Shown: positions 42,689 to 51,545, counted from the first letter of the stretch. The stretch: 64,000 bases of DNA from an uncultured bacterium (GCA_948467735.1 CAOKFN010000013.1:1-64000), one strand, 5' to 3'. Numbers and translations: made by a program. Notes: a model not told the origin generated them from the letters alone.

Positions 42689-43249
42689 ATGGAAAAAACA
42701 GACCGCAGAATCCGCAGAACAAAGACTCTTTTATTACAGGGGCTGATTCATTTGATGGAGACAAAAGACATAAACGATATATCCGTGAAAGAGCTTTCCG
42801 ATTATGCGGATATCAACCGCGGGACATTCTACCTGCATTACAGGGATATATATGACATGCTGTCGCAGATAGAAGATGATTTGTTTTTGGAATTTAATGA
42901 AATATTGGACCGTACACTGATAGATGAATCCGCAGTCCTTTCACCGCGGAATACACTTTTTGATATCTTCTCCTTTTTGGAGCGCCACCGGGATATCGCT
43001 AAGGTCATGATGGGCGTTCACGGAGACTTGGCGTTTGTCAACCGCCTGAAAGACTTGGTAAAACAACATATGTACTCCATACTGAAACAGAGACAATCCG
43101 CAAGCGATTATGCCTACATTGAAGCGTTCATCGTTTCCGGCTGCATCGGCGTCATTGATACATGGCTGAACCAGCCGTCTCCCCGTACTCCCGAGGAAAT
43201 GGCGGCTCTGTGCTGTCATATGCTGGATAAGGGACTGCTGCTGCTTTAA
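42689..43249 (+). CDS. TetR/AcrR-family regulator of the exporter locus
   Basis: 186 residues. Helix-turn-helix at about 25-50 (Ile-Ser-Val-Lys-Glu-Leu-Ser-Asp-Tyr-Ala-Asp-Ile-Asn-Arg-Gly-Thr-Phe-Tyr-Leu-His-Tyr), which is typical TetR. The C-terminal ligand domain resembles the TetR_C group found with small-molecule or stress responses in Firmicutes. It is divergent from the MMPL exporter with a perfect palindrome between them, so it likely represses the exporter and surface protein until it binds an unknown ligand. The start codon follows AAAGGAAT by about 11 bases. Confidence 0.92.
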   Translation: MEKTDRRIRRTKTLLLQGLIHLMETKDINDISVKELSDYADINRGTFYLHYRDIYDMLSQIEDDLFLEFNEILDRTLIDESAVLSPRNTLFDIFSFLERHRDIAKVMMGVHGDLAFVNRLKDLVKQHMYSILKQRQSASDYAYIEAFIVSGCIGVIDTWLNQPSPRTPEEMAALCCHMLDKGLLLL

Positions 43250-43331
43250 ATGAAACTCACGAGCGGTCAAATCTGCCGCAATTCATGACGCTTCCCGCTC
43301 GCGAGTCGAAGAACTTCAGAAATTCATCAAG

Positions 43332-44531
43332 TTATTTTTCCGTTTTGTCAATATTGTCTTCCAGCTTCTTCAGGGTATGGGAAGCAAACTCTCTGCCGCC
43401 CACGCCGAAAGCGATGGCAAAAGCAATGGCCACAGCCGCCATAATCAGCTTGAAAGCGGTATTCACGATTGTCTCCGCAATGCCCAGCTGACTTAACACC
43501 ATGAACGCGCCCACCACCAGAATCGCGCATTTTGCCACAACCGCATATGCCGCAAATCCGTTCTTGCGCAGAGTCTTCTCCGCCATGGAACCTGCAAAAA
43601 AGCAGATGACAAAAATCAGCATGGCGCTCAGCACCGCGGGCATATAACCGATCACTGCGGCGCCGATTTCCGTCAGCACATCCAATTGGAGAACATTAAC
43701 GCCCTCCACCGCAAAAAAGATAATCACCACTGCATAAACCACAGTACCCACAGACTTTGACAGACTGAAATGATATTTTTCATTGTCAATCAGCTTGGCA
43801 AGCTTCGCATCCAGTCCTGCGGAAGCAATCAGGCGGGTCACGATCTGTCCCACAAATTTGCCGATCATGCAGCCGATCACAATGATGACAAGTCCCACAA
43901 AGATATTGGGAATAAAAGCAAAAATCAAGTTCAGCATATGTACCGCAGGCGTGGAAATCACGCTGACATTCAGCACATCCAGAGCCATCACAATCATGGG
44001 AATCAGAATCAGCACATAGACAATATAAGCCAAGGTATTGGACAGCTTGTCGGGGTTGGAAACCTCAATGCCCGCTTTCTCCTGCAGCTTATTGATGCTC
44101 AGCTTGTCAAATACATGCACCAAAAGCTGGCGAACCAATTTTGCGATAAAAAATCCGATGACCAGAACGATGGCCGCCGCAGCAACATTGGGCACATATC
44201 CCCACACAATGTTGAGCAGGTTCGTGATGGGCGCGGATACCTCCCGCATTCCCAGCGCCGAAAAGATGCCGGGCACAAAGAGCAGAAACACCAGCAGATA
44301 AACCAGCTTTCCAACGAACTCGGCGGTGCTTCCCGCCTTGCCGCCTTCCCCCTCCGCCGCATCCAGCTTTCCAAGGAATTCCTTGATTTTCCCTTTTCCA
44401 AGAAGCTTTAATATCAGCGACTTCACAATACCCGCAGCGATAAACGCAATCACCAGAATCAGCACGGCGCTTATCACAGACCAGATACCCGAGCCTATGG
44501 ATGATATAAAAGAACTAATAAATTGTGGCAT
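43332..44531 (-). CDS. Mechanosensitive channel-like TM_helix protein
   Basis: 399 residues with about ten helices, including three or four of the TM_helix repeats (Asn-Val-Ala-Ala-Ala-Ala-Ile-Val-Leu-Val-Ile-Gly-Phe-Phe-Ile-Ala-Lys-Leu-Val) found in CmpX-like relatives of MscS. These proteins are thought to act as mechanosensitive ion channels or membrane sensors; the MscS beta domain is not evident, so channel activity is not certain. The ATG at 44531 follows CGGAGG; it has its own promoter at 44566-44594. Reads away from tetR's end (convergent). Confidence 0.85.
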   Translation of the reverse strand: MPQFISSFISSIGSGIWSVISAVLILVIAFIAAGIVKSLILKLLGKGKIKEFLGKLDAAEGEGGKAGSTAEFVGKLVYLLVFLLFVPGIFSALGMREVSAPITNLLNIVWGYVPNVAAAAIVLVIGFFIAKLVRQLLVHVFDKLSINKLQEKAGIEVSNPDKLSNTLAYIVYVLILIPMIVMALDVLNVSVISTPAVHMLNLIFAFIPNIFVGLVIIVIGCMIGKFVGQIVTRLIASAGLDAKLAKLIDNEKYHFSLSKSVGTVVYAVVIIFFAVEGVNVLQLDVLTEIGAAVIGYMPAVLSAMLIFVICFFAGSMAEKTLRKNGFAAYAVVAKCAILVVGAFMVLSQLGIAETIVNTAFKLIMAAVAIAFAIAFGVGGREFASHTLKKLEDNIDKTEK

Positions 44532-44565
44532 ACTTCTATCCTCCGTATAAAATAGTATTAGATTT

Positions 44566-44594
44566 AATATACCATAAACAAATGAATTTCGCAA
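44566..44594 (-). promoter_or_regulatory. Promoter of the MscS-like gene
   Basis: TTGCGA (44589-44594) and TATATT (44566-44571) on the minus strand are 17 bases apart, 35 bases before the start. Confidence 0.65.
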
Positions 44595-44634
44595 TATAAT
44601 TCTTAAATAAAAATAAACTAAAAATAAATTAACG

Positions 44635-46443
44635 CTATTTCCCGATATCTGTCACTACTCCGATAAATATGGGCAGATTGGAATCGCAGTCCACAATCAT
44701 ATACACAAAAGGTCTATCCAAATACACCGTCTTAACTTCCTGCTGAGGCGGCGCCGCGCCTGCATCCATTACGACTACGGACGCCGCGCCGGCTCTCGTT
44801 CCTCTCTCGTTTACGGCGATGAAAGTCTTATGCAGTATCTGGCTGATATAGAGAGCTTTAGGGCCGTCAAAGATGCTTACCCCCTCATCTGAAATGGGGC
44901 CGTCATAAGATCCGATTCCCGAAAAGTCTGCGCGGTACGCATCAAAGGCATTTTCCATTCCCATATTCTGCAGCATTTGGTTCAGCAGGACGCCGTACCC
45001 GCTCTCAAATTTCGGAATTGCCGCATTGACCTTCACATCCACAGGGTTATGCAGCGCCTCGTTCAATTTCTCTCCCGTAAGAGAATCTGCCAGAGCCGCC
45101 ACAGTCACTCCCTCCCTCGGCAGAAGCGCCGCAAACGCATATTTCCTGTCCGCATAATATTTCAAAAATCCTTCCGCCTGCTCCGTTTCCAGATACCCGT
45201 ATTCCGCCGAATGCATCATTTTCACCTGTTGGACGGTTCCGTCCTCTCTGGTAAATCTGCCATCCCACACCTGATTCTCTTTGTATATCGTCTCCCATTC
45301 CGCGTCAAAGGCGAGAGCGTTCACAAGATACATGAGAGAGTCCGGAGAAATCTCGTTGAGAATCTCTTTTATCATGCCGTCCGTATTGTCCTCCACCCAT
45401 CCGTTGATTTCATTTAACGTAGTATTGTCGAAGGGCGCCTTATACAGCCCCGCCCCGTAATAATCCCTGTTGGCGCGCAGAAAGTCCTGTTTCACGGCAA
45501 ATTGGCCGCAGTCCTTAAACCAGACGGCGTTCGCCATGCTGAGCTTGTATTTCTCCCCTTCCGGAAGCGCCTGCATATAGGCGGACAGATAGGCGTTCAG
45601 CCCGGATACCGACATGCCGAAGACATCCTCCATCTGCTCTAATGTCTCTCCCTTTGCGCCGTTTGCGGTCATTGCCAGCACCGAAATCACCGATAGGGGC
45701 GAGACGAGAACATTCTTACTGTTCTCTGCCCCTTCCTGACGGATGCTCTCCTGAAGCATGCGGACTCCGAAATCCATGACCGCCAAATGACCGTCCCCCG
45801 ACCCTGCGCTTTGTGCGTTATCATCGGAATACCCATCTTTCATGGCCGGAATCCGTTCCTTTCCGTCCTCCCAGACATTTTCCAGCAGACTGCTCAGCCT
45901 GCCTGCATTCTCCTCCGTCAACGCCGCCTCCCGGGAACCTTTCCAAACCCAATGATCCTTGATATTGACACTGTACTCCGACCTGCCGTCACCCTTATAG
46001 TCCATCACATATATCATATATTCCGGTATTCCGTCACAAGTAACGGACGAATATTCCAAAGCATCCAGAAAAGCAGATAATTCATCCGCGTCCTTTAGTA
46101 TCACAGGCTGATTTCCCTGAGAATTATTTCCCTGAGAATTATTTCCCTGAGAATCCTCCTCTTCCCTAGGCAGTTCACACCGTTCAACCAATGCGTAATA
46201 CTTGAACCGGGCGGCTCCCTCCTCCCCGCCCTCCGTCGGCACAAAATCTCCCCCTCTGCCGTCCGGCTGGACCGCCTGCCCTTCACTGTTTTCCAGTTCC
46301 TCCATCAGATTTATGGAATTGTGTATGGAAGCCGAACCTGAACATCCCGAAAAGGACGTCAGCATTGCCGCAGTCATAACAGCGCATAAAATGCGCCTGC
46401 ATAAAATCCGCTTATTTAGTTTTCTCTCGGTTTTTCTCCTCAT
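44635..46443 (-). CDS. Serpin lipoprotein
   Basis: 602 residues. A signal peptide ends in the lipobox Phe-Ser-Gly-Cys at about 32-35. Residues 50-215 form an unrecognised acidic domain; a serpin domain follows to the end. The hinge Glu-Arg-Gly-Thr-Arg-Ala-Gly-Ala-Ala-Ser has small residues where an inhibitory serpin needs them, and the breach-end Asp-Arg-Pro-Phe-Val-Tyr-Met-Ile is canonical. Serpins trap serine or cysteine proteases irreversibly; surface-anchored, this could blunt host or neighbour proteases. A Ser-Gln-Gly-Asn-Asn triplet from a 15-bp repeat lies at about 98-112. Good AAAGGAG site; leader includes a candidate attenuator. Confidence 0.92.
   Translation of the reverse strand: MRRKTERKLNKRILCRRILCAVMTAAMLTSFSGCSGSASIHNSINLMEELENSEGQAVQPDGRGGDFVPTEGGEEGAARFKYYALVERCELPREEEDSQGNNSQGNNSQGNQPVILKDADELSAFLDALEYSSVTCDGIPEYMIYVMDYKGDGRSEYSVNIKDHWVWKGSREAALTEENAGRLSSLLENVWEDGKERIPAMKDGYSDDNAQSAGSGDGHLAVMDFGVRMLQESIRQEGAENSKNVLVSPLSVISVLAMTANGAKGETLEQMEDVFGMSVSGLNAYLSAYMQALPEGEKYKLSMANAVWFKDCGQFAVKQDFLRANRDYYGAGLYKAPFDNTTLNEINGWVEDNTDGMIKEILNEISPDSLMYLVNALAFDAEWETIYKENQVWDGRFTREDGTVQQVKMMHSAEYGYLETEQAEGFLKYYADRKYAFAALLPREGVTVAALADSLTGEKLNEALHNPVDVKVNAAIPKFESGYGVLLNQMLQNMGMENAFDAYRADFSGIGSYDGPISDEGVSIFDGPKALYISQILHKTFIAVNERGTRAGAASVVVMDAGAAPPQQEVKTVYLDRPFVYMIVDCDSNLPIFIGVVTDIGK
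46111..46155 (-). repeat. 15-bp tandem repeat in the serpin gene
   Basis: Three 15-bp units (46111-46125, 46126-46140, 46141-46155), nearly identical, encode three Ser-Gln-Gly-Asn-(Asn/Gln) units in the linker after the lipobox. Confidence 0.9.
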
Positions 46444-46480
46444 AATAGTCTCCTTTCCTTACTGCTTTTGAACCCGCGCT

Positions 46481-46539
46481 AAAAAAAGCCTGAACAAAAA
46501 ACGCCCCTGTCCAGTCGGCAGGCATCTTTTGCTCAGGCT
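46481..46539 (-). terminator. Strong terminator between tyrS and the serpin gene
   Basis: On the minus strand a 13-bp stem with one mismatch (46527-46539 with 46487-46499), extended by an inner CCTG/CAGG pair, is followed by seven T residues (46481-46487). It ends tyrS transcription or acts as an attenuator for the serpin gene. Confidence 0.85.
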
Positions 46540-46588
46540 GCGCTCTGCCGTACTGTCCTTTGTCCTTATAGACGAAGAATATCGGCAG
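46516..46588 (-). promoter_or_regulatory. Candidate attenuator leader of the serpin gene
   Basis: Read on the minus strand, CTGCCG (46588-46583), CGGCAG (46550-46545) and a second CTGCCG (46521-46516) follow in order. The middle block can pair with the first (7-8 bp) or with the third, which is part of the terminator hairpin. Such mutually exclusive pairing resembles a riboswitch or attenuator, but I recognise no known class. Confidence 0.35.
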
Positions 46589-46650
46589 AAGTTTCTCCCC
46601 GTTCCAAATGTTTCTAATTTTTTAATCTTACATTCCAAAAATCCCAACGA

Positions 46651-47925
46651 TTATTTCATTGTCACTCTCTTATAATTTTTCTTGCCCCGCCGTACCACAA
46701 TGCCGTCTCCGTCAAGCTGTTCCGGGCGATATGCCGTCTTGATATCGCTAATTTTCTCATTATCCACCACAACGCCGCCCTGTTCCACAGCCCTTCTGGC
46801 TTCGGAGCGTGAAGCCGTCAATCCTGATTTTACCAAAATACCCAGAATATCAATGGTTCCGTCTACAAAATCCTCCTCGGACAATACCGCTGTGGGCATT
46901 TCGGCCGCGCCGCCAAAAGCCCCTTTGGCGAACAGACTTCGCGCGCTCTCCTGCGCCGAGCATGCTTCCTCTTCTCCATGCACCAGCTTTGTCAGCTCAT
47001 ACGCAAGGATTTCCTTCGCCCGATTCAGCTGGCTGCCCTCCCACTTATCCATCTCTTCTATCTGCTCCATGGGCAGGAAAGTCAGCATCCGCAGGCATTT
47101 CAGCACATCCGCGTCCGCAGCGTTCCTCCAATACTGATAGAATTCAAAAGGCGAGGTCTTATTGGGGTCAAGCCATACCGCCCCCTTCTGGGTCTTGCCC
47201 ATCTTTTTCCCTTCGGAATTCAGAAGCAGGGTAATCGTCATAGCATAGGCGTCCTTCCCCAGCTTGCGCCGGATCAGCTCCGTGCCTCCCAGCATATTGC
47301 TCCACTGGTCATCGCCGCCAAACTGCATATTGCATCCGTAATCTTCATACAGCTTCAGGAAATCATAGCTCTGCATGATCATATAATTAAATTCCAGAAA
47401 ACTCAGTCCCTTTTCCATGCGCTGCTTATAGCACTCCGCAGTCAGCATTCTGTTCACGGAAAAATGTACCCCGATATCCCGGATAAACTCAATATAATTC
47501 AAATCCATCAGCCAGTCCGCATTATTCACCATCAAGGCCTTGGAATGATTCTCTTCCGTGGACTTCCCGGCTTCCTTGGAATCCGTCTCGCCAAACTCAA
47601 TAAAGCGGCTCATCTGCTTTTTAAAGCACTCGCAGTTATGCTCGACGGTCTCCTTCGTCATCATGGTGCGCAGATCGCTTCTGCCGGAAGGGTCTCCGAT
47701 CATGCCCGTGCCGCCGCCAATCAGCGCAATGGGCTTATTGCCCGCCATCTGCAGGCGTTTCATCAGGCAGAGCGCCATAAAGTGTCCCACATGAAGGCTG
47801 TCCGCCGTAGGGTCAAACCCGATATAAAACGCAGCCTTTCCCTTGTTGATCAGTTCCTTGATTTCCTCCTCGTCGGTGAGCTGCGCCAGCAGTCCCCTTG
47901 CCTTCAATTCTTCAAATACAGTCAT
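46651..47925 (-). CDS. tyrS: Tyrosyl-tRNA synthetase
   Basis: 424 residues, normal for TyrRS. Charges tRNA-Tyr. HIGH-like His-Val-Gly-His at about 45-48 (Asp-Ser-Leu-His-Val-Gly-His), KMSKS-like Lys-Met-Gly-Lys-Thr near residue 230, and a C-terminal S4 domain ([10 protein letters not shown]). The Met at 47937 has its GGAAAGG site only one base away, so the Met at 47925, which matches the usual Thr-Val-Phe-Glu-Glu-Leu start, is preferred. No T-box leader is visible in the 50-base gap to the upstream gene, so regulation is not by tRNA-Tyr here or lies further upstream. Confidence 0.95.
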   Translation of the reverse strand: MTVFEELKARGLLAQLTDEEEIKELINKGKAAFYIGFDPTADSLHVGHFMALCLMKRLQMAGNKPIALIGGGTGMIGDPSGRSDLRTMMTKETVEHNCECFKKQMSRFIEFGETDSKEAGKSTEENHSKALMVNNADWLMDLNYIEFIRDIGVHFSVNRMLTAECYKQRMEKGLSFLEFNYMIMQSYDFLKLYEDYGCNMQFGGDDQWSNMLGGTELIRRKLGKDAYAMTITLLLNSEGKKMGKTQKGAVWLDPNKTSPFEFYQYWRNAADADVLKCLRMLTFLPMEQIEEMDKWEGSQLNRAKEILAYELTKLVHGEEEACSAQESARSLFAKGAFGGAAEMPTAVLSEEDFVDGTIDILGILVKSGLTASRSEARRAVEQGGVVVDNEKISDIKTAYRPEQLDGDGIVVRRGKKNYKRVTMK

Positions 47926-47987
47926 ATTATTTTCCATGCCTTTCCATTATACTTTTATCGGATAATACCGACTTTTATCCCAGCTGC

Positions 47988-49100
47988 TTATGTCTGCTGA
48001 TGCAGCACCGCCATAACTTGGCAGTCCTTACAGATTTCAATATAAGCGTTTCCCTCCATGCCGTCCATCACGGTATCCCATTGAATCTGGGCAAGATATT
48101 TCATGGGCTTTCCGCAGTCGGGACAATTCTTAATTGCACAGTCCTGAATCCAAAACGCAAATCCCCCCACGGAGGAACCGCCCTCCCAGTCCGCGGCATA
48201 CCTGAGCGGAACGGGGTTTTCCCCTAAAATATAGGAATTGCACGCAAGCTCCTCAATCCCTTCCTCCCCGATATAATCCTCCGTCATAAAAGAATCCCTG
48301 CCGAAGACGGCTTCGCTTTCACCATCCACCGTATATCTGCAAAAATCACCGTTCATATATTCCATACAGTTAGGACAGCACTTCGCCTTGATAACACCGC
48401 CGATTCCTAGGAAATCCAGCCGCGGGTCCCTGCCGTCAAATTCCATCAAATTTACGATTTCACAGCCGCAGCGGGGACATTTTTCACCTGTTCTGGCGCC
48501 GATTTTAACCGGGCTTCTCTTTTTCTCCTCCGGAGTTCCTTTTACCATGGGATAGCACCTGTCAAAATTTGTCTTAAGGAACTTCCCGCCGCTGTCATAG
48601 GACCACCCGCCGATTGCGGCGTAACTCGAGGGATTCACATACAGCTTTTCCCGCCACTTCCTAGGATGCGCTTCCAGCTCCAGAAACGTCTGAAACACCT
48701 CCTCCCCTCCATACACCGCAAGGCACGACAGCAGGCGGCTTGCAAGGAAGGAATCCGTATCGTCCCTCTTTACTGTTTCCAGCATCGCCTTGACGACGTC
48801 CTCCGGCGCGTCCTTATACATCTCGCAGGGATAAAAGAGGTCTTTTTGAAAAGCCGCTCGGGCTATTTTTGAAGTATTGATATCCCTGTAATTCAGCAGC
48901 TTTCCAAATAAATCCCTTTCCTTGTCCAGCTCTCCCGTATTTTCTATTTCATCGCATATCCGCCCGACTGCCGAGTCGATTTCCTCCTGCGGCAATGCCA
49001 AGATTCTGTTCCGCTCGTTTTCTGCCCGACAGGAAACGCAGATTCCCTCAAAATAAATATCCCGGCCGCATTGTTTACATTTCCGCAGTATCCTCTCCAT
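47988..49100 (-). CDS. Zinc-ribbon protein of unknown function
   Basis: 370 residues. A short N-terminal ribbon has Cys8-x2-Cys11 and Cys21-x2-Cys24; a second group occurs as Cys-Pro-Arg-Cys-Gly-Cys and Cys-Cys-Pro-Asn-Cys in the middle, and a third as Cys-Pro-Asp-Cys-Gly plus Cys-Lys-Asp-Cys at the end, so three structural zinc sites are probable. The second half, with Phe-Gln-Thr-Phe-Leu-Glu-Leu-Glu, Trp-Ser-Tyr-Asp and Gln-Ile-Gln-Trp-Asp, recalls the DUF1963/YwqG fold only weakly. I do not assign a function. Strong AAGGAGG site; reads into tyrS 50-60 bases downstream. Confidence 0.75.
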   Translation of the reverse strand: MERILRKCKQCGRDIYFEGICVSCRAENERNRILALPQEEIDSAVGRICDEIENTGELDKERDLFGKLLNYRDINTSKIARAAFQKDLFYPCEMYKDAPEDVVKAMLETVKRDDTDSFLASRLLSCLAVYGGEEVFQTFLELEAHPRKWREKLYVNPSSYAAIGGWSYDSGGKFLKTNFDRCYPMVKGTPEEKKRSPVKIGARTGEKCPRCGCEIVNLMEFDGRDPRLDFLGIGGVIKAKCCPNCMEYMNGDFCRYTVDGESEAVFGRDSFMTEDYIGEEGIEELACNSYILGENPVPLRYAADWEGGSSVGGFAFWIQDCAIKNCPDCGKPMKYLAQIQWDTVMDGMEGNAYIEICKDCQVMAVLHQQT

Positions 49101-49205
49101 ACCAAAGCCTCCTTAGTCCCGCCTGCCAAATCTAAGACTCAGCTGCCAAATCGTTCCATACCATCATGTATACACAATTCCTAACAAATATCCCGCCTTG
49201 AGCGT

Positions 49206-49232
49206 TGATACCCTCTAACTGACAGGGTATCA
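49206..49232. terminator. Hairpin after the VWA gene
   Basis: TGATACCCT/AGGGTATCA, 9-bp perfect stem with a 9-base loop, begins about 12 bases after the VWA stop codon. No T tract follows, so terminator assignment is tentative. Confidence 0.4.
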
Positions 49233-49243
49233 GCCTTGATGCC

Positions 49244-50446
49244 TCACCGGTTCGCCATCAATTTCACCATCGCCTGATTCAGCCCGTCCACCGTCAGCTT
49301 ATACATGGGAAACAGCTCCTTCACCGCCGTCTCCGCCTCCCTCCAAGGCGCCCTGCCCGGCGCCATCTTGGGATTCAGCCACACGATTTTCTTATACTTT
49401 TTCTTCAACAGCTGCAGCCATTCATACCCCGACAGCCCGCCGTTGGGCCCCCTGTAATTGCCCGTATCCGAGTACAGCTCCTCCGGCGCCATGGCCGCGT
49501 CCCCCACAATAATCACCTTGTAATCGCTGTCCACATTCCGAAACATCCATTCCGTATCCACCCAGTCCCCGTTCTCGCATTCCGGCGTCTTGTACATCTT
49601 GCTGTAAATACAGTTATGGAAATAATAAGTCTTCACATCCTTGTAATGGTTGGATTTATGAATCGCCTGAAATAAATCATTTAACAGACTGCTAAAGGGA
49701 ATCATGGTGCCGCCGGAATCCATCAAAAGCAGGAGCTTCACCGCGTTCTTCCTAGGCTTCTGCATCACAATCCGCAGGCATCCGCCGTTATTGCAGGTCT
49801 TGTCCACCGTGCCGTTGATATCCAGCTCCGTCTCCGGAATATCCAGCCTGCTGGAAAACTGCCGCAGTTTGCGGAACGCCATCTGAAACTGTCTGTTATC
49901 CAATACTCTGTCGTCCCGAAAATCCCGATACTTCCTCGCGCCCACAACGGAAAAAGCGGACTGATAGCCGGTCTTGCCGCCCACTCTCACACCGCCCACA
50001 TTGCCTCCCATATTGCCGAAGGAGGTCTTCCCCATGGTGCCGATCCAGAAGCTGCCGCCGTTGTGCTCGCTGTCCTGATCCTTGAGCCGCTGCTTGAACG
50101 TCTCTTCCACATCCTCCTTGTCCACCTGAATCTCTTCCACCTGATTCAAATGATTTCTCGCCTCCTCGTGCGCCAGCTCCATCATATCGGATTTATCCAG
50201 CCAGCGAAGCATCTCCTTTCCCACCTCGGTCTGCTGCTGCGCCGCCTTAAAGCACTCGTCAAAGGCCATGTCAAATTTGTCGAAATCCGTCTCGCTTTTT
50301 ACCAGAATCATCCGGGCAGTGTAATAAAACTTGGTCAGGGAGCTTTCGCACAGCCCCTTGTCCAGCGCCTCCTGCAGAGTCAGCCATTCTCCCAGCGTCA
50401 CCCGCAGGCCCTTCTCCCTCAAAGTCTCAAAGAATTTTATAAACAT
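49244..50446 (-). CDS. CoxE-like von Willebrand factor A protein
   Basis: 400 residues. The C-terminal half is a VWA domain with MIDAS-like Leu-Leu-Met-Asp-Ser-Gly-Gly-Thr-Met (Asp-x-Ser/Gly-x-Thr variant), Gly-Asp-Ala-Ala-Met-Ala-Pro and Trp-Leu-Asn-Pro-Lys. CoxE-type VWA proteins pair with MoxR AAA+ ATPases to insert metal cofactors or remodel enzyme complexes; a moxR gene is indeed the next gene upstream. The client is not in this window. The Met at 50446 is preferred to an upstream GTG at 50455; neither has a strong ribosome binding site. A minisatellite fills the 203-base gap to moxR. Confidence 0.9.
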   Translation of the reverse strand: MFIKFFETLREKGLRVTLGEWLTLQEALDKGLCESSLTKFYYTARMILVKSETDFDKFDMAFDECFKAAQQQTEVGKEMLRWLDKSDMMELAHEEARNHLNQVEEIQVDKEDVEETFKQRLKDQDSEHNGGSFWIGTMGKTSFGNMGGNVGGVRVGGKTGYQSAFSVVGARKYRDFRDDRVLDNRQFQMAFRKLRQFSSRLDIPETELDINGTVDKTCNNGGCLRIVMQKPRKNAVKLLLLMDSGGTMIPFSSLLNDLFQAIHKSNHYKDVKTYYFHNCIYSKMYKTPECENGDWVDTEWMFRNVDSDYKVIIVGDAAMAPEELYSDTGNYRGPNGGLSGYEWLQLLKKKYKKIVWLNPKMAPGRAPWREAETAVKELFPMYKLTVDGLNQAMVKLMANR

Positions 50447-50520
50447 ATGCGCCACGCTTTCTGTCGTAGTCCCTGCTGTCGCAGGTTCCTCTCTTCACCG
50501 CAGATTAAGTCCTCATATCA

Positions 50521-50655
50521 TAGCTTCCAGCTTCTTATCCCAGCTTCATTCTTCTCATTTCAGCTTTAATACTCTTATCTCAGCTTCAATTCTCTTATCC
50601 CAGCTTCATTGTTCTCATTTCAGCTTTAATACTCTTATCTCAGCCTCAATTCTCC
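50521..50655. repeat. 20/60-bp minisatellite between moxR and the VWA gene
   Basis: A 60-bp block (50521-50580) is repeated almost exactly in the next 60 bases (50581-50640) and begins a third time. Each 60-bp block itself consists of three ~20-bp units built on TCTTATCYCAGCTTCA. It is not in a multiple-of-three phase and not coding. Confidence 0.9.
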
Positions 50656-50658
50656 CCG

Positions 50659-51477
50659 TCACAGATTCGGCTCCTGCCTTACCAGCTGCAGGTCCTCATC
50701 CTTTTTCACCACCACGCCGATAAAGGGCAGAGCCTTCCGTATGGTATCCGCGTCAATTCCGCCGATCTGCAGGGCATTGACCCAGTCGATCAGCTCCGAT
50801 GTGCTGGGCTTCTTGCGTATATCCCTGATTGCCCTGATATTATAAAACACTTCCATAGCGTTTTGCAGCAGATGCTCCTCCACCTCCGGAAAATGCACCC
50901 TCACAATTTCTTCCATCAATTCCTTGGAAGGGAACTCAATATAATGAAAAATACAGCGGCGCAGAAACGCATCCGGCAGCTCTTTCTCCGCATTGGAGGT
51001 AATAATCACTATGGGACGCTGTTTTGCCTTTACGGTGCGCTTTGTCTCATTGATATAGAATTCCATCTGATCCAGTTCCCAGAGAAGGTCATTGGGGAAC
51101 TCCAAATCCGCCTTGTCAATCTCGTCGATCAAAAGCACAACCTGCTCCTCGCTGTCGAAAGCCTCTCCCAGCTTTCCCAGCTTGATATAACGTGCAATGT
51201 CATTTACCCCTTCCTCTCCAAACTGCCCGTCGTAAAGTCTCTGAATCGTATCATATACATACAATCCCTCCTGCGCCTTTGTTGTGGACTTAATATTCCA
51301 GATAATCAGCTTTTTGCCCAAAGCCTTTGCCACAGCCTCCGCAAGCATTGTCTTGCCCGTACCGGGTTCCCCTTTAATCAAAAGCGGCTTCTTCAACGCG
51401 ACTGCAATATTTACACTGGCCATCAGCTCCTCGCTGGCCACATATTCCCCGGTTCCCTGAAATCCCTGCTGTTCCAT
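50659..51477 (-). CDS. MoxR-family AAA+ ATPase
   Basis: 272 residues. Walker A Gly-Glu-Pro-Gly-Thr-Gly-Lys-Thr (about 37-44), Walker B Val-Val-Leu-Leu-Ile-Asp-Glu-Ile-Asp-Lys-Ala-Asp (about 115-126), sensor 1 Ile-Ile-Thr-Ser-Asn and an Arg finger in Phe-Leu-Arg-Arg-Cys-Ile-Phe-His are all there. MoxR ATPases act as chaperones with VWA partners to activate or load cofactors into enzymes. The downstream CoxE-like gene is the partner. The start is preceded by AGGTGGG at about 9 bases and by one of two duplicated promoters. Confidence 0.93.
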   Translation of the reverse strand: MEQQGFQGTGEYVASEELMASVNIAVALKKPLLIKGEPGTGKTMLAEAVAKALGKKLIIWNIKSTTKAQEGLYVYDTIQRLYDGQFGEEGVNDIARYIKLGKLGEAFDSEEQVVLLIDEIDKADLEFPNDLLWELDQMEFYINETKRTVKAKQRPIVIITSNAEKELPDAFLRRCIFHYIEFPSKELMEEIVRVHFPEVEEHLLQNAMEVFYNIRAIRDIRKKPSTSELIDWVNALQIGGIDADTIRKALPFIGVVVKKDEDLQLVRQEPNL

Positions 51478-51516
51478 TTTGCATACCCACCTTTCCTTTG
51501 AAATTGCTTTCCTTTC

Positions 51517-51545
51517 ATGTTACGATATTCCTGACTTAAAATCAA
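51517..51545 (-). promoter_or_regulatory. Promoter of moxR (copy 1)
   Basis: TTGATT (51540-51545) and TAACAT (51517-51522) on the minus strand with a 17-base spacer, about 40 bases before the moxR start. Confidence 0.55.

Noticed and set aside
43255..43315. Terminator after tetR
   Set aside because: An 11-bp stem with one mismatch encloses a 28-base loop and has no T tract, so it is not a convincing terminator.
47926..47987. T-box leader for tyrS
   Set aside because: The gap upstream of tyrS is only about 50 bases and holds no specifier loop or antiterminator; a T-box would need 150 or more.
50521..50655. CRISPR-like array
   Set aside because: Units are contiguous and 20 bp long without variable spacers, and no cas gene is near; it is a tandem minisatellite.
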